From an uncultured Ruegeria sp. (GTDB taxonomy: Bacteria; Pseudomonadota; Alphaproteobacteria; Rhodobacterales; Rhodobacteraceae): a stretch of DNA of 64,000 nucleotides. The notes under the pieces are model-generated. The model saw only the letters and a list, made by a program, of their open reading frames with translations. It made no database searches and was not told where the DNA came from. Below, one piece after another: positions 19,597 through 28,481 of this stretch. A program made the position numbers and the translations under genes. Position 1 is the stretch's first letter; each line of letters starts with the position of its first letter. The DNA is taken from the NCBI RefSeq assembly GCF_947497005.1, contig NZ_CANMFF010000019.1, positions 24,175-88,174 on the forward strand. The letters are read 5' to 3'.

Positions 19597-20471
19597 ACGG
19601 CCTCCTCCTTTAACCGAAGACACCGGGCGACTCCGGACGGAATGTCATATTGTGGCATAAAACCGGTCTTGTCCCGCAACCGGGTCACGTCCGCTGCCAG
19701 CCGGGGCGGGTCATCGGGGGCGCGGGCGATGGCCCCCAGCCGGATCAGATCGGGGTGGTGCATCTGGTTTGCGACCTCTTCAATCAAATCCCGCACCGGG
19801 ATTGCGACACCGCTGGCAACATTGACCGGACCGGTCAGATCGCTTTCCAGCACGCGCAACAAGGCACGGGCCAGATCATCGACATGCAGGAAATCCCGTT
19901 CCTGCCGCCCATCGGTACAATCAACCGGTCGTCCTGCCCCGAGGTTTGAAATCAGATCGCCAAACAGTCGGCCCTGCGGCTCATCCGGCCCGTAGACAAA
20001 AAAGATGCGCGCCCATGCCAAGGACAGGCCAAGCGTCTGCTGGCCCGCGCACAGTGCCAGACCGGCCCCGGCCTTGGCCGCCCCATAAAGGGTGCGGGGG
20101 CGCAGGGGGCTGGTTTCGGCCAGGTCCGGCACAGACCAATCATATTCGGCACAGCTTCCGGCGCAGACTGCGCGCTGGCCGCCTGTGCGCGCGAATTCCC
20201 GCACCAGATGCAGCGTGGCGGCCATCCAGTCCAGATTGGCCGGGGAAGCCCAGCGGTCGCGCGGCCCGTCATGCCAGGCCAGATGAACCAGATGGCTGGC
20301 GCGGGCTGTTTCAAGGGCTGTCGTGGTGGCGCTGGGGTCCAGCAGATCGCAGGTGATGTCGTTTGCCGGGTCGCGACCCAGCGTCACCACCTCATGGCCC
20401 GCCTCTGTCAGAGCCGGGACTGTCGCGCGCCCGATCAATCCGGTTGCGCCGGTCAGCAGAACCTGTGCCAT
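19593..20471 (-). CDS. NAD-dependent epimerase/dehydratase (SDR)
   Basis: MAQVLLTGATGLIGRATVPALTEAGHEVVTLGRDP; LYGAAKAGAG; DFLHVDDLARALL. Confidence 0.9.
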   Translation of the reverse strand: MAQVLLTGATGLIGRATVPALTEAGHEVVTLGRDPANDITCDLLDPSATTTALETARASHLVHLAWHDGPRDRWASPANLDWMAATLHLVREFARTGGQRAVCAGSCAEYDWSVPDLAETSPLRPRTLYGAAKAGAGLALCAGQQTLGLSLAWARIFFVYGPDEPQGRLFGDLISNLGAGRPVDCTDGRQERDFLHVDDLARALLRVLESDLTGPVNVASGVAIPVRDLIEEVANQMHHPDLIRLGAIARAPDDPPRLAADVTRLRDKTGFMPQYDIPSGVARCLRLKEEAV

Positions 20472-21703
20472 CAGCTGATCCTGACCTCCGGCACGGCGGT
20501 TACGAACCGGGTACCGTGCGCCTTCAGGTCGGACAGTTGATCCGTGACCTCATCCCGGATGTTCCAGGGCAGGATCAGCACGTAATCGGGCGGGGCCTCG
20601 CGCAGGGCTTCGACCCCATGCACAGGGATATGGCTGCCAGGCAGCAGCGTGTTCTGCTTGGCCGGGTTGCGGTCAACACAGTAGGAAATCAGATCGGGGC
20701 CGATCCCGGCATAGTTCAGCAGCGTGTTGCCCTTGGCAGCCGCCCCATAAGCGGCAACCGTGTCGCCCCGGGCCTTTGTCGCACGCAGGAAGGCGAGCAA
20801 CCCGTCGCGCAGCGCTTCGACCTGCGTGGTGAAATTCATGTAGCCTTCTGGCTGGTCGAACCGGGCTGCCGCCTCATCGGCGCGGACCTTGGCCAGACCG
20901 GGCCCTTCGGGGTGGCTGGCATCCTCAAGGCAGGCGAACACCCGCAGCGAACCGCCATGGGTGGGCAGTTCTTCGACGTCGAAGACGCGCAGGCCCGCTT
21001 TGGCAAAGACCTTCTCGACCGCCAGCAGCGACAGATAGGAATAATGTTCGTGATAGATCGTGTCGAACTGCACTTCGTTGATCAGGTTCAGAAGGTGCGG
21101 GAATTCGACCGTATAGACCGCATCACCCGTCAGCAGGGTGGCGATTCCGGTGACGAAATCGTTGATATCGGGCACATGTGCCAGCACATTGGCCGATGCG
21201 ATCAGGGACGGAGGTTTCTCGGTCTCGGCCACCTTCCGGGCCAGTGCCTCGCCAAAGTAATCGACCAGCGTGCGCACGCCTTTTTCTTCGGCCGCTGCCG
21301 CCACGCTGCCCGAAGGCTCGATCCCCAGAACCGGGATGCCTTTCTCGACGAAATACTGCAGCAGATATCCGTCATTCGAGGCGATCTCGATCACCAGATC
21401 ATCTGGTCCCAGATCAAGCCGGTCGACCATCTTTTCGACATAGGCCTTGGCATGGGCCAGCCAGCTGTCCGAATAGCTGGAGAAATAGGCGTAATCGGCA
21501 TTGAAAATCTCGTCCGCCGGTACCGCATCTTCGACCTGCACCAGATAGCAGTCGTTGCAGACCCAGGCATGCAGCGGATATCGCGGACAGGCCGTGCCCG
21601 CGCGCTCGGGCGGGACATAGGAATTGGCTAGCGGTGAAAGCCCCAGATCGACCAGCGTCTGGGTCAGGGCTGCGCCACAGCTCCGGCAAGCGGGGTGTGT
21701 CAT
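20471..21703 (-). CDS. class I SAM-dependent C-methyltransferase (NDP-hexose C-methyltransferase type with N-terminal zinc-binding region)
   Basis: CRSCGAALTQTLVDLGLSPLANSYVPPE ... DLVIEIASNDGYLLQYFVEKGIPVLGIEPS ... VETIYHEHYSYLSL-like block (DTIYHEHYSYLSLLAVEKVFAKAGLRVFDVEELPTHGGSLRVF). Confidence 0.92.
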   Translation of the reverse strand: MTHPACRSCGAALTQTLVDLGLSPLANSYVPPERAGTACPRYPLHAWVCNDCYLVQVEDAVPADEIFNADYAYFSSYSDSWLAHAKAYVEKMVDRLDLGPDDLVIEIASNDGYLLQYFVEKGIPVLGIEPSGSVAAAAEEKGVRTLVDYFGEALARKVAETEKPPSLIASANVLAHVPDINDFVTGIATLLTGDAVYTVEFPHLLNLINEVQFDTIYHEHYSYLSLLAVEKVFAKAGLRVFDVEELPTHGGSLRVFACLEDASHPEGPGLAKVRADEAAARFDQPEGYMNFTTQVEALRDGLLAFLRATKARGDTVAAYGAAAKGNTLLNYAGIGPDLISYCVDRNPAKQNTLLPGSHIPVHGVEALREAPPDYVLILPWNIRDEVTDQLSDLKAHGTRFVTAVPEVRIS

Positions 21704-22770
21704 TGCGGCATCCTCCAGCGCAGATCCTCGCTCAGCGTGCCAGTGCGGATATGCTCTTCGAGCGCTTTCAACCGCATCAGCGGGGATGACCTGAAATCGG
21801 CGTCGCCAAAGTTGATATCGTTCAGCAATTGCAACAGATCCCGGATGGTGCCTTCAAGCGTCTGAACCGGCTGATGTTCGGGTGCCAGTTGTTTGTAGAG
21901 CGAAAAGTCGACCTTGTACGACCGGTTGTCGGGTGAGGCATCGGGATTGATCGAATAGCTGGCCCCGGGGACCGCTTCGGCCACGGCCTGCGCCAGATCG
22001 CGGATCTGGTAATTCCACACATCCGACCCGGCATTTACCGCCAGCCACTGGCCCCCGGCATCCTCGGTCCGGGTGATCGCCCAGTCGATGGCCCGCGCCA
22101 TGTCGCGGACATCGATCAGTGGCCGCCACGGGCTGCCATCGCTGAGCACGGTGATCTTGCCTGCGGTGGTGGCGCAGGCGGCAAAGTCGTTCAGCACCAG
22201 GTCCAGCCGCAGCCGGGGCGACGGCCCGCAGGCGGTGGCAAAACGCAACGCGGTGCGCAGCATCCCGGGCGTATCCATGGCCTCAAGCGCGCGCTCGGTC
22301 CCGATTTTGCTGCGGGCATAAGCGGTCAGCGGGTTCAGGGGCGCATCCTCGGATCGCGCATCGCCTTCGGCGAAGCCATAGACCGAGCAGCTGGAGGCAA
22401 ACACAAAGCGTGATACTCCGGCTTCGGCGGCCAGATGTGCCGCCTGGACGATGGCGACCTGATTGATCTCGGTGGTGACGGTTTCGAACCGCGCGCCCAT
22501 CGGATCGTTCGAGATGGCGGCCAACGCAACAACCGCATCGGCCCCCTGAAACAGCGAGGCGTCAATGTCACGAATATCCGCGATGATCTGCTGGTTCAGA
22601 ACCCGTTCGGGCCACGCATCATGTGTGGTCAGCCGGTCCGAGAAAAATCCGGGGTCAAGGCCGATCAGATTGGCGTTGGGGTAAGATTTCCGCAAGGCCG
22701 CCGCCACGACCGGGCCAATATAGCCCAGATTGCCAAGCAGGATAATTTTCGGAGCCGAACCCAGCGTCAT
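21700..22770 (-). CDS. NAD-dependent epimerase/dehydratase (SDR), nucleotide-sugar modifying
   Basis: KIILLGNLGYIGPVVAAALRKSYPN, FASSCSVYG, AYARSKIGTE, RPLIDVRDMARAI; ATGA overlaps on both sides. Confidence 0.9.
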   Translation of the reverse strand: MTLGSAPKIILLGNLGYIGPVVAAALRKSYPNANLIGLDPGFFSDRLTTHDAWPERVLNQQIIADIRDIDASLFQGADAVVALAAISNDPMGARFETVTTEINQVAIVQAAHLAAEAGVSRFVFASSCSVYGFAEGDARSEDAPLNPLTAYARSKIGTERALEAMDTPGMLRTALRFATACGPSPRLRLDLVLNDFAACATTAGKITVLSDGSPWRPLIDVRDMARAIDWAITRTEDAGGQWLAVNAGSDVWNYQIRDLAQAVAEAVPGASYSINPDASPDNRSYKVDFSLYKQLAPEHQPVQTLEGTIRDLLQLLNDINFGDADFRSSPLMRLKALEEHIRTGTLSEDLRWRMPQ

Positions 22771-23543
22771 TCCCAGACCTTCCATGGAGCATTGCCTTCC
22801 TGCCAGCGCGCTTCAAGCTGCCGCCGGTCGCGGAGCGTATCCATCGGCTGCCAGAAGCCTTTATGGCGGAACGCCATCAGATCGCCGTCTGCGGCCAGGG
22901 TTTCAAGCGGGGCGCGTTCCCAGATCGCGCCGTCCTCGTCCAGCAGTTCAGCAACCGAAGGATGCAGCACGAAGAACCCGCCATTGATAAAACCACCATC
23001 CCCGCCCGGCTTTTCGGCAAAGCGTTCGATCTGGTCGCCAGCCAGCTCCAGCGCGCCAAAACGCCCCGGCGGTACGACTGCCGTCAGAGTGGCGCGTTTG
23101 CCGTGGCTCTTGTGGAAGGCAACCAGCGAACTGACATCAATATTCCCGACCCCGTCGCCATAGGTCATGCAAAAGGCCTCTTCATCCTTGAGCAGATGCA
23201 TGACACGGCGCAGCCGCCCTCCGGTCTGGCTGTCCTCGCCGGTGTCGACCAGTGTCACGCGCCAGGGTTCCGATTTGCTGTTTGCAATCTCAAGCCCGCC
23301 ATTGGCCAGATCGATCGTGACGTCCGAGCTGTGCAGAAAGAAATTCGCGAAGTATTCCTTGATCACGTAGCCCTTGTAGCCGAGGCAGACGATGAAATCC
23401 GTGATGCCGTGGGTCGCGTAGATTTTCATGATATGCCAGATGATCGGTTTGCCGCCGATCTCGACCATGGGCTTTGGAATCTTGACGGTTTCTTCGCTGA
23501 GCCGGGTTCCTAAGCCACCGGCCAGAATAACGCATTTCATCAA
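22767..23543 (-). CDS. rfbF: glucose-1-phosphate cytidylyltransferase
   Basis: MMKCVILAGGLGTRLSEETVKIPKPMVEIGGKPIIWHIMKIYATHGITDFIVCLGYKGYVIKEYF - highly characteristic RfbF N-terminus. Confidence 0.95.
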   Translation of the reverse strand: MMKCVILAGGLGTRLSEETVKIPKPMVEIGGKPIIWHIMKIYATHGITDFIVCLGYKGYVIKEYFANFFLHSSDVTIDLANGGLEIANSKSEPWRVTLVDTGEDSQTGGRLRRVMHLLKDEEAFCMTYGDGVGNIDVSSLVAFHKSHGKRATLTAVVPPGRFGALELAGDQIERFAEKPGGDGGFINGGFFVLHPSVAELLDEDGAIWERAPLETLAADGDLMAFRHKGFWQPMDTLRDRRQLEARWQEGNAPWKVWE

Positions 23544-23977
23544 ATTGCTCCCTCGTTAACAACGAGACTGGCTACCAATTCACTCGTTTTAACCCAGACC
23601 CGATATATCTGAGCTTTTCTAAACATTCGCATGCATTAGGACGGCAGCACTGCCATCGTGTCAAGATTCACAGGACGACGAGTCATGAGGCGCTGAATTT
23701 CCTGATGCTCTGGCGCTCAACCATGCACAATGCGAGAAAAGTCACAGCATTGTTGATGCGCCCTTTCGGCCCGCCAATACAGTGAAGGACATCACAGAGG
23801 CAGCGTAAAAAAACGGTCATGCTTCAAGTGAAGCCCGTCGTATCAGAGATGTGCGGGTCTGAAGTATGTTTTATTTCCGGGGAGGTATTTTGACAGGGCT
23901 GTGCTGGTCAGAAATCATCGTTATGATTCAGGGTATTGAGGAAAGCGTAAACTGTTTTCGGCCGTGTGTAAGACCAA

Positions 23978-23999
23978 CGGTTCCGCAAAGTCGGAACCG
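23978..23999 (+). other. perfect 8-bp stem / 6-nt loop inverted repeat CGGTTCCG-CAAAGT-CGGAACCG in long intergenic region
   Basis: Read directly from sequence; neighbouring CCGGTTC (24018..24024) can alternatively pair with GAACCGG of the 3' arm. Confidence 0.6.
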
Positions 24000-24198
24000 G
24001 CTTTCGGGACAGGCGATCCGGTTCGGGTCTGTCATCAATTTGCACAAAGAGGCGCGGGTGCGGTTCGTCAAACCGGATGGCTGGTTCTTCTGCGCAGAGG
24101 GAATGGACCTCAAAGCGCAGAAGCCCTGTTTCAGGAAGTGACAGGATTTTGTTGTGAATCCCAGAGAACCTCTTGTAGCCTTAGGTCAGTGTTTTGGT

Positions 24199-25698
24199 AT
24201 GGGTGTTAGTCATTTGAAAAAAGATATTGTTCCCGTTGTCGTCATTGGTGGTGGCCCCGCAGGGCTGACAGCAGCCTATGAACTTCAGAAACTGAGCGAT
24301 ACACATGTTCCCCGGGTCTTTGAGGCCTCGGACATGGTTGGTGGCATCTCGCGTACCGAAACGCATAAGGGCTACCGCTTTGACATTGGCGGCCACCGGT
24401 TTTTTACCAAGGTGCGCGAAGTCGAGGATATGTGGCACGAGGTGATGGGGGATGATTTCATCACCGTACAACGTCTGAGCCGCATCTTCTATCGCAACAA
24501 GTTCTACGATTACCCGCTGCGTATCTTCAACGCTCTTGGCAATATTGGCCCTTACGAGACGTATAAGATTGTCGGCAGCTTCATCAAATGGAAGCTGCGG
24601 CCGAAGCCGCAGGAAGACACGTTCGAAGAATGGGTAATCAACCGTTTCGGCGGACGGCTCTACATGCATTTCTTCCACAGCTATACAAAGAAGGTCTGGG
24701 GTATTCCGCCGTCGGAAATCCGCGCCGACTGGGCCGCGCAGCGGATCAAGAACCTGTCCTTGCCCAAGGCGGTCTGGAACGCGATTTCCGGGGCCAATGA
24801 CACGGCCAGCCTGATCGAGGAATTCCAATATCCCCGTCTGGGGCCCGGTATGATGTGGGAAAAGACCCGCGATCTGATCGGGGAAAAGGGCGGTTCGGTC
24901 GAAACCCATTCCGAAGTGATCCAGGTGAACCGCGATGGCAATCGCGTCACCTCGATCGATGTGCGCCACTGGACCGAGGATGGCGAAAAGCACACCGAGC
25001 GGGTGGAGGGCGCAGAGTTCATCAACTCGATGGCGGTGCGCGATCTGATCCACGCTTTTGATCCGCCGCCGCCGCCCGAAGTTGTCGAGGCGGCAGACCG
25101 TCTGCGGTATCGTGACTTCCTGATCGTGACCCTGATCCTGGATCACGCAGACCCGTTCCCGGACAACTGGATTTACATCCACAGCCCGCAGGTGAAGGTT
25201 GGCCGTATCCAGAATTTCCGGGCTTGGTCCGCAGAAATGCTGCCCGATCAGAACACCGCCTCGATCGGGATGGAGTATTTCTGCCAGAAGGGTGACGGGT
25301 TGTGGTCGTCAAGCGACGAAGACCTCAGGCATCTTGCCAGTGAAGAGCTTGAAAAGCTTGGTCTGGCCAAGGCCAGCGATGTCATCGATCACGCAGTTAT
25401 CCGGCAGCCCAAGGCTTATCCGGTCTATGACAGCGAATACAAGGACGCCCTGGACACGGTCAGCGACTGGCTGAAGACGTTGGAAAACTTCCAGACTGTG
25501 GGTCGCAATGGTTTGCACCGCTACAACAACCAAGATCATTCAATGCTGTCGGCGATGTACGCGGCGCGCAATATCCTGGGCGAAAATCATGACGTCTGGG
25601 ATGTCAATGTTGAGCGCTCTTATCACGAAGAGTTTGAATCCAAGCCCAAGAAGAAGGCTGCCCCGCAAACAGCCGTCCGCAAAAGCACGGCTCTCTGA
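24199..25698 (+). CDS. NAD(P)/FAD-dependent oxidoreductase, UDP-galactopyranose mutase-like
   Basis: MGVSHLKKDIVPVVVIGGGPAGLTAAYELQKL ... GGISRTETHKGYRFDIGGHRFFTKV; alternative GTG start at 24154 possible. Confidence 0.88.
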   Translation: MGVSHLKKDIVPVVVIGGGPAGLTAAYELQKLSDTHVPRVFEASDMVGGISRTETHKGYRFDIGGHRFFTKVREVEDMWHEVMGDDFITVQRLSRIFYRNKFYDYPLRIFNALGNIGPYETYKIVGSFIKWKLRPKPQEDTFEEWVINRFGGRLYMHFFHSYTKKVWGIPPSEIRADWAAQRIKNLSLPKAVWNAISGANDTASLIEEFQYPRLGPGMMWEKTRDLIGEKGGSVETHSEVIQVNRDGNRVTSIDVRHWTEDGEKHTERVEGAEFINSMAVRDLIHAFDPPPPPEVVEAADRLRYRDFLIVTLILDHADPFPDNWIYIHSPQVKVGRIQNFRAWSAEMLPDQNTASIGMEYFCQKGDGLWSSSDEDLRHLASEELEKLGLAKASDVIDHAVIRQPKAYPVYDSEYKDALDTVSDWLKTLENFQTVGRNGLHRYNNQDHSMLSAMYAARNILGENHDVWDVNVERSYHEEFESKPKKKAAPQTAVRKSTAL

Positions 25699-25711
25699 GG
25701 AGGGGCGGCCT

Positions 25712-27658
25712 TCAATTGCGGACCGCCGCGCCTACAGGTTTTTTGACCGGGGCGGGTTTGGGGCGGAATCTGTCCGGCCGGATGCTGACATGATCGCGTA
25801 ATCTGCTGATTTCGCGATCTTCGTCCTGGTGATCCAGCCGGCATCGCAGCCACACCTCGGTCAACAGAAGCCGTAACCGAAGGTCCGGGCTGGCCTCTTC
25901 AATTGTCTCTGCTACCTGTGCTCGGGTCAGGCTGAAAAGATCCCCCAGATGGGCATTTCTGAAGTAATCCGGTCGGATATCAAGTCGCTGAAACACCGTC
26001 GTCCAGAAGCCGATCTTGATGCGCTGGCTCAGGTTGTTGGGGATATAGCGGTTGGCAACTTCCCGGACCACCCATTTATCGCGGATAAAGGGATGGGCCT
26101 TTTCAAAAACGAACGGAGATCTTCTGAGTTTGTAGCGCGTTGGCAGATTGACCCCAAAACGGGCAACCTGGGTGTCCAGAAACGGGAACCGCGCTTCGAT
26201 TCCGGCAGCCATGCCCATTGTATCGTTGCGATGTAAAAGCGTCCGCAGATGGTGGTGCATGTAATCCAGCGACCATTGTCTGCCATTTTCCTGAAATTTG
26301 CGAGGCAGCTGTGCCAGGCTATTGGTCACAGCCAGCTTATCACTCGCCATCTCGCGACCATTCAGGATGTTGCGGACGCTTTCCATGTTTCCGATCCGGT
26401 CAGGCGCCAGGATCGGACCAATCCCCGGCAGGGCCCGTATCGCCGAGGCCAGCCCTCCGATCATCCGGTCATACCCATCTGTCAGGCGCTTTCGGCCAAG
26501 CCACGGGTAGCCCAGAAACAGCTCATCCGACCCTTCGCCGGACAACAGTCCCTTGATCCCCGAATCCGCCGCGAGCTGGGCGATCATCATCAGCGGCGCG
26601 CAATTGGGATGATAGGAAAACGGGTATTCGTAGTGGCGCATCACACGCGGTATCATGTCGACGAAATCCTGCTCTTCGGCTTCCACGACATGCAGATCAA
26701 GTTTCAGGCTTTTGGCCAGTTCCGAGGCCGCGTTCACCTCGCTCCAGGCCCCTTTCACATTGGCGTGGAACAGGGCGATGTTCTGATGCTGGGCCGCTGC
26801 GATGGCGACGATCAGGGATGAATCCACCCCACCTGAACAAAACGCGCCAACCGGTGCATCCGCGAATAAATGCGAGGCCACGGATTTATGCATGAGATCC
26901 GCATATTCATCGACGATATCCGCAGCCGACAGGCCATCAAGACGGGCCATTTCATCGGGGTCGAGAAAATCGGTCAAGTGGAAGAAAGACGAGATGTCGA
27001 TATTGCCTGATCCGTCATGCCACAGATAGGTGCCGGGTGTCAGACTGCGGATCCCCTGATAGAAGGTCGGGCCGCTGGTCGGGCCACCGAATTTCATCAG
27101 GTAAGCCGCGATCGAGTCGACATTGGGCTGCAGGGTTATCCAGGGCTCGAAGGCCTTGATTTCTGAACCGAACAGAAAGGCGGGGCCTTGCTCGGTCATA
27201 CCTTGCATCCAATAGAGAGGCTTCATGCCGAACCGGTCCCGGGCCAGCAGAACCCGGTGTGTCTGTCGGTCGATAAAGGCAAGCCCGAACATGCCATCGA
27301 ACCGGGCAAGCGCGTCTTCGCCCCATTGGATCAGGCTGTGCAGCACCACTTCGGTGTCCGAGGTTGTGCGGAACGGAACACCCAATGCCTCAAGCTCGGA
27401 ACGCAGGGTTCTGAAATTGTAGACTTCACCATTGTAGACAAGGATGTAACGCCCGGTCGGATCCGCAAATGGCTGGTCCGACCGGGTGTCGGTATCAACC
27501 AGAGACAGACGCTGGTGGGCTAGGCCAAGGCCGGGCTCGCTCAGAATTTTGCTGGCATCGGGGCCGCGGTGCCGAATGGCGAAGCCACTTTGACGAAGCC
27601 GTGTGACATCAGGAGACGAGCTTGTATTCTCTGGGAAGATTCCAAACAGACCGCACAT
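25712..27658 (-). CDS. asnB: asparagine synthase (glutamine-hydrolysing)
   Basis: MCGLFGIF with catalytic Cys2 (start must be at 27658, not the track start 27670), RHRGPDAS, YNGEVYNF, CSGGVDSSL, LLSGEGSDELFLGY. Confidence 0.93.
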   Translation of the reverse strand: MCGLFGIFPENTSSSPDVTRLRQSGFAIRHRGPDASKILSEPGLGLAHQRLSLVDTDTRSDQPFADPTGRYILVYNGEVYNFRTLRSELEALGVPFRTTSDTEVVLHSLIQWGEDALARFDGMFGLAFIDRQTHRVLLARDRFGMKPLYWMQGMTEQGPAFLFGSEIKAFEPWITLQPNVDSIAAYLMKFGGPTSGPTFYQGIRSLTPGTYLWHDGSGNIDISSFFHLTDFLDPDEMARLDGLSAADIVDEYADLMHKSVASHLFADAPVGAFCSGGVDSSLIVAIAAAQHQNIALFHANVKGAWSEVNAASELAKSLKLDLHVVEAEEQDFVDMIPRVMRHYEYPFSYHPNCAPLMMIAQLAADSGIKGLLSGEGSDELFLGYPWLGRKRLTDGYDRMIGGLASAIRALPGIGPILAPDRIGNMESVRNILNGREMASDKLAVTNSLAQLPRKFQENGRQWSLDYMHHHLRTLLHRNDTMGMAAGIEARFPFLDTQVARFGVNLPTRYKLRRSPFVFEKAHPFIRDKWVVREVANRYIPNNLSQRIKIGFWTTVFQRLDIRPDYFRNAHLGDLFSLTRAQVAETIEEASPDLRLRLLLTEVWLRCRLDHQDEDREISRLRDHVSIRPDRFRPKPAPVKKPVGAAVRN

Positions 27659-27815
27659 CCGGCACCTCAAATCGTTAAAACTAAATTTCCATTCCGGAAA
27701 CGGATCGCTTTCGACAACCGATCAGGTGAAATATATAAAAGCGGGGGTGAACGGTGCATGTCGGGTCTTGTCATGCTGTGTTCATGTTTGGGCCGTTTGT
27801 CCCGTATGAGGGTTT

Positions 27816-28481
27816 ATGAAGGTACTGGTTGCGGAAGATGACGATACACTGGGCGGTGATCTTGAACGTTTGCTGCGTGCCCGGGGTGATATCGTAAGAC
27901 TGTCAGGAAACGGCAATGACGTGCTGTTTCTGGGAGAGACCGAGGATTGGGATGCAATCGTGCTGGATCTGGGGCTGCCGGGGCTGGACGGGTTGTCGAT
28001 CCTGCGGGAATGGCGCAGCCGAAATGTGGCCGCGCCGGTTCTGATCCTGTCGGCGCGTGACAGCTGGAACGATATCGTTTCCGGATTGCGCAGCGGGGCT
28101 GATGATTACCTGTCAAAGCCGTTTCATTCGGAAGAGCTTCTGGCGCGGCTTGAAGCTCTGGTGCGCCGTGCAAGCGGGCGCGGTACACCCTCGATCAATG
28201 TCGGAGATCTCTCGGTTCTGCCGGATGAAAAAGCCGCCTTTTTCAAGGGGCGCGGCGTGTCGCTGACCGCTTTCGAGTTTCGGGCGCTGGAGCATCTCGC
28301 CCGGCATGCGGGATCTGTCGTCAGCCGGGCAGATCTGATCGAACATATCTATGCCGAGGATATGGATCTGCAATCAAACGTCATTGATGTCCTTGTCTCA
28401 CGTTTGCGGCGGAAAACTTCGGCGGGGATGGTGGAAACCGTGCGGGGGCATGGGTATCGGATTCCGGTAGATGACGCATAA
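27816..28481 (+). CDS. OmpR/PhoP-family response regulator
   Basis: MKVLVAEDDDTLGGDLERLL, IVLDLGLPGLDGLSILREWR, GADDYLSKPF, C-terminal winged helix SAGMVETVRGHGYRI. Confidence 0.95.
   Translation: MKVLVAEDDDTLGGDLERLLRARGDIVRLSGNGNDVLFLGETEDWDAIVLDLGLPGLDGLSILREWRSRNVAAPVLILSARDSWNDIVSGLRSGADDYLSKPFHSEELLARLEALVRRASGRGTPSINVGDLSVLPDEKAAFFKGRGVSLTAFEFRALEHLARHAGSVVSRADLIEHIYAEDMDLQSNVIDVLVSRLRRKTSAGMVETVRGHGYRIPVDDA

Noticed and set aside
20363-21631. 422-aa plus-strand ORF
   Set aside because: Antisense to the C-methyltransferase gene; shadow ORF.
23866-24209. 91-aa and 81-aa plus-strand ORFs in the long intergenic region
   Set aside because: No recognisable domain, overlapping frames, no clear ribosome-binding site; treated as non-coding leader, though a small protein cannot be excluded.
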